NCBI GenBank assembly: GCA_913775095.1
Contig: CAJYIW010000017.1
Span: 124,001 to 188,000 of the forward strand
DNA from: an uncultured Siphonobacter sp.
GTDB taxonomy: Bacteria; Bacteroidota; Bacteroidia; Cytophagales; Spirosomataceae
DNA length: 64,000 nucleotides
Direction: 5' to 3'
Below the pieces are notes generated by a model, which made no database searches, had not been told where the DNA came from, and worked only from the letters and a program-made list of their open reading frames with translations. Shown piece by piece: positions 62,904-64,000 of this stretch. The translations under genes were made by a program, and so were the position numbers. Each line of letters opens with the position of its first letter. Positions within the stretch are counted from its first letter, which is position 1.

Positions 62904-64000
62904 ATGAAAAAAAATACATTGAAATGGGGAGCCATGCTCATGGGTGGGATGCTCCTGTTAAATGCCTGTTCGTCCGATTTTCTGGAAGTAAAACCGAAAG
63001 GAACGGATCTGGAAAGTAACTATTACCGCAACCAGCAGGAGGCTTTTAATGGGCTGGTAGCCATCTATGATGTGGTAGGCTGGCAGGGCGGCGGTTACGT
63101 TACCAAGATAGGAACGCTGAATGCGGCTTCCGACGATCATTACGCGGGTGGCGGTGGCCCTAGCGACGTGACGGATTATCAGGTCATTTCCAATTTTACG
63201 CTGACACCCGCCGTGGGACCTCAGGATGATTTATGGCGGAAGGGTTTTTCCGGCATCTTCCGGGCCAATACCTTACTTCAGAAGCTGCCTTCGGTGCCGA
63301 TGGACGAATCCCTGAAAACCCGTTACGCGGCAGAGGCTAAGTTTTTAAGAGCGTATTTCTACTTCGATCTGGTTCGTTTTTTCAGGAATGTTCCGCTGTT
63401 CACAACGCCCATTTCCACGAGTGAGATGTACGATGTCGTACAGGCGGCCCCAGCGGAAATTTACGCTCAGATTGAAAAAGACCTGACGGAATCGGTAGCG
63501 GTGTTACCGGCGTCCGTTCCCGTTGGAACCGAAGGCGGACGGGCCACGCAGGCCGCCGCTCATGCGTTATTAGGTAAGGTGTATCTGCAGCAGGAGAAGT
63601 TTACGCAGGCAGCTCAGGAGCTGGCTCTGGTGAACGGAACCCCCGGCGGAACCTCTTCGTACGGCAACAAACTGATGGCTAATTTTGCGGACCTCTGGAA
63701 GAACACCAGTAAATTCAACAGCGAGTCCATTTTTGAGATTTCTTATACCAATACTTCGGCGGGCGACTGGGGTTGTGTGGCCTGTACGGAAGGAAACGTA
63801 CTGAATATCATGGTAGGACCCCGTGGATACCGGGCTCTGAAATCCAACGCCCCTGATTACGTATCGGGCTGGAGCTTTCTGGTGGTCACGGCCGATTTAT
63901 TCAATGCCATTCGTAATGATCCCCGCAGCACCGCCACGGTTGCCAATCTAGACAGTCTCGAGAAAAACGGAATTGCCACGTATGAGAAGGGATACATGAA
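62904..64000 (+). CDS. SusD/RagB-family surface lipoprotein, truncated by the window edge
   Basis: The frame runs from ATG 62904 to the edge, giving 365 residues of a protein that is usually 450-550 long. The lipobox GMLLLNAC is at residues 15-22, followed by SSDFLEVKPKG. The SusD helix YAAEAKFLRAYFYFDLVRFFRNVPLF is present. It begins 16 nt after the SusC stop and is its partner. A cysteine pair in WGCVACTEGN is unusual for SusD and could form a disulfide or bind metal. Confidence 0.92.
   Translation, partial: MKKNTLKWGAMLMGGMLLLNACSSDFLEVKPKGTDLESNYYRNQQEAFNGLVAIYDVVGWQGGGYVTKIGTLNAASDDHYAGGGGPSDVTDYQVISNFTLTPAVGPQDDLWRKGFSGIFRANTLLQKLPSVPMDESLKTRYAAEAKFLRAYFYFDLVRFFRNVPLFTTPISTSEMYDVVQAAPAEIYAQIEKDLTESVAVLPASVPVGTEGGRATQAAAHALLGKVYLQQEKFTQAAQELALVNGTPGGTSSYGNKLMANFADLWKNTSKFNSESIFEISYTNTSAGDWGCVACTEGNVLNIMVGPRGYRALKSNAPDYVSGWSFLVVTADLFNAIRNDPRSTATVANLDSLEKNGIATYEKGYM

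Noticed and set aside
1-64000. Prophage, transposon or defence island
   Set aside because: I found no integrase, transposase, phage structural, nuclease-toxin or restriction genes, and the gene content looks like ordinary chromosomal functions.

Overview
The window looks like chromosomal DNA of a free-living Bacteroidota bacterium, most likely order Cytophagales (Spirosoma- or Siphonobacter-like; this placement is inference). The reasons are four SusC/SusD outer-membrane uptake pairs, an ECF sigma/FecR relay, surface-type lipoproteins, a Y_Y_Y/LuxR-type regulator, a GC content near 50%, almost no Shine-Dalgarno sequences, and promoter boxes of the TAnnTTTG type. I see no tRNA, rRNA, CRISPR array, phage or transposase gene. 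Many gene ends carry clear hairpin terminators.

Left part (1-11130, mostly minus strand): the 3'-truncated end of a secreted alpha/beta hydrolase, a kynurenine-formamidase-like cyclase, a small two-helix membrane protein and a di-heme cytochrome c peroxidase. These are followed by a complete sigma-regulated uptake locus, read right to left: ECF sigma factor, FecR anti-sigma, SusC with an N-terminal STN signalling domain, SusD and a small lipoprotein.

Middle (11641-31781, mostly plus strand): a probable operon PhyH dioxygenase - short-chain dehydrogenase - SusC - SusD - M14 zinc carboxypeptidase; a secreted protein of unknown function; and a third SusC/SusD pair. Then comes a minus-strand cysteine desulfurase whose leader contains a well-formed SAM-I type riboswitch, which I read from conserved core motifs and pairing. 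Next are an SGNH hydrolase, a DUF2306-like membrane protein, a tiny secreted protein and a VOC-fold protein. Intergenic DNA here holds two tandem hairpins with TCCT loops and two copies of a long imperfect palindrome of the family that gives rise to spurious HPERSEG peptides.

Right-middle (31843-48389, minus strand): a soluble hybrid histidine kinase with two kinase modules; a 5'-nucleotidase split into separate catalytic and C-terminal-domain genes; an SGNH hydrolase; an FAD/NAD(P)-binding protein; and a group made of a PQQ/heme-c lipoprotein dehydrogenase, a polytopic membrane protein with paired Asp/His motifs and a Met/His-rich exported protein. An OmpA-family protein and a mutarotase-like protein follow.

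Right end (48589-64000): a probable cAMP signalling neighbourhood. A four-gene minus operon encodes a histidine kinase, a receiver protein, a receiver-adenylate cyclase and an HD-domain hydrolase. It converges on a transporter-like/HEAT-repeat/cyclic-nucleotide-binding fusion protein and diverges from two stand-alone receivers. The window closes with a periplasmic-sensor LuxR-type regulator placed before a fourth SusC and a truncated SusD.
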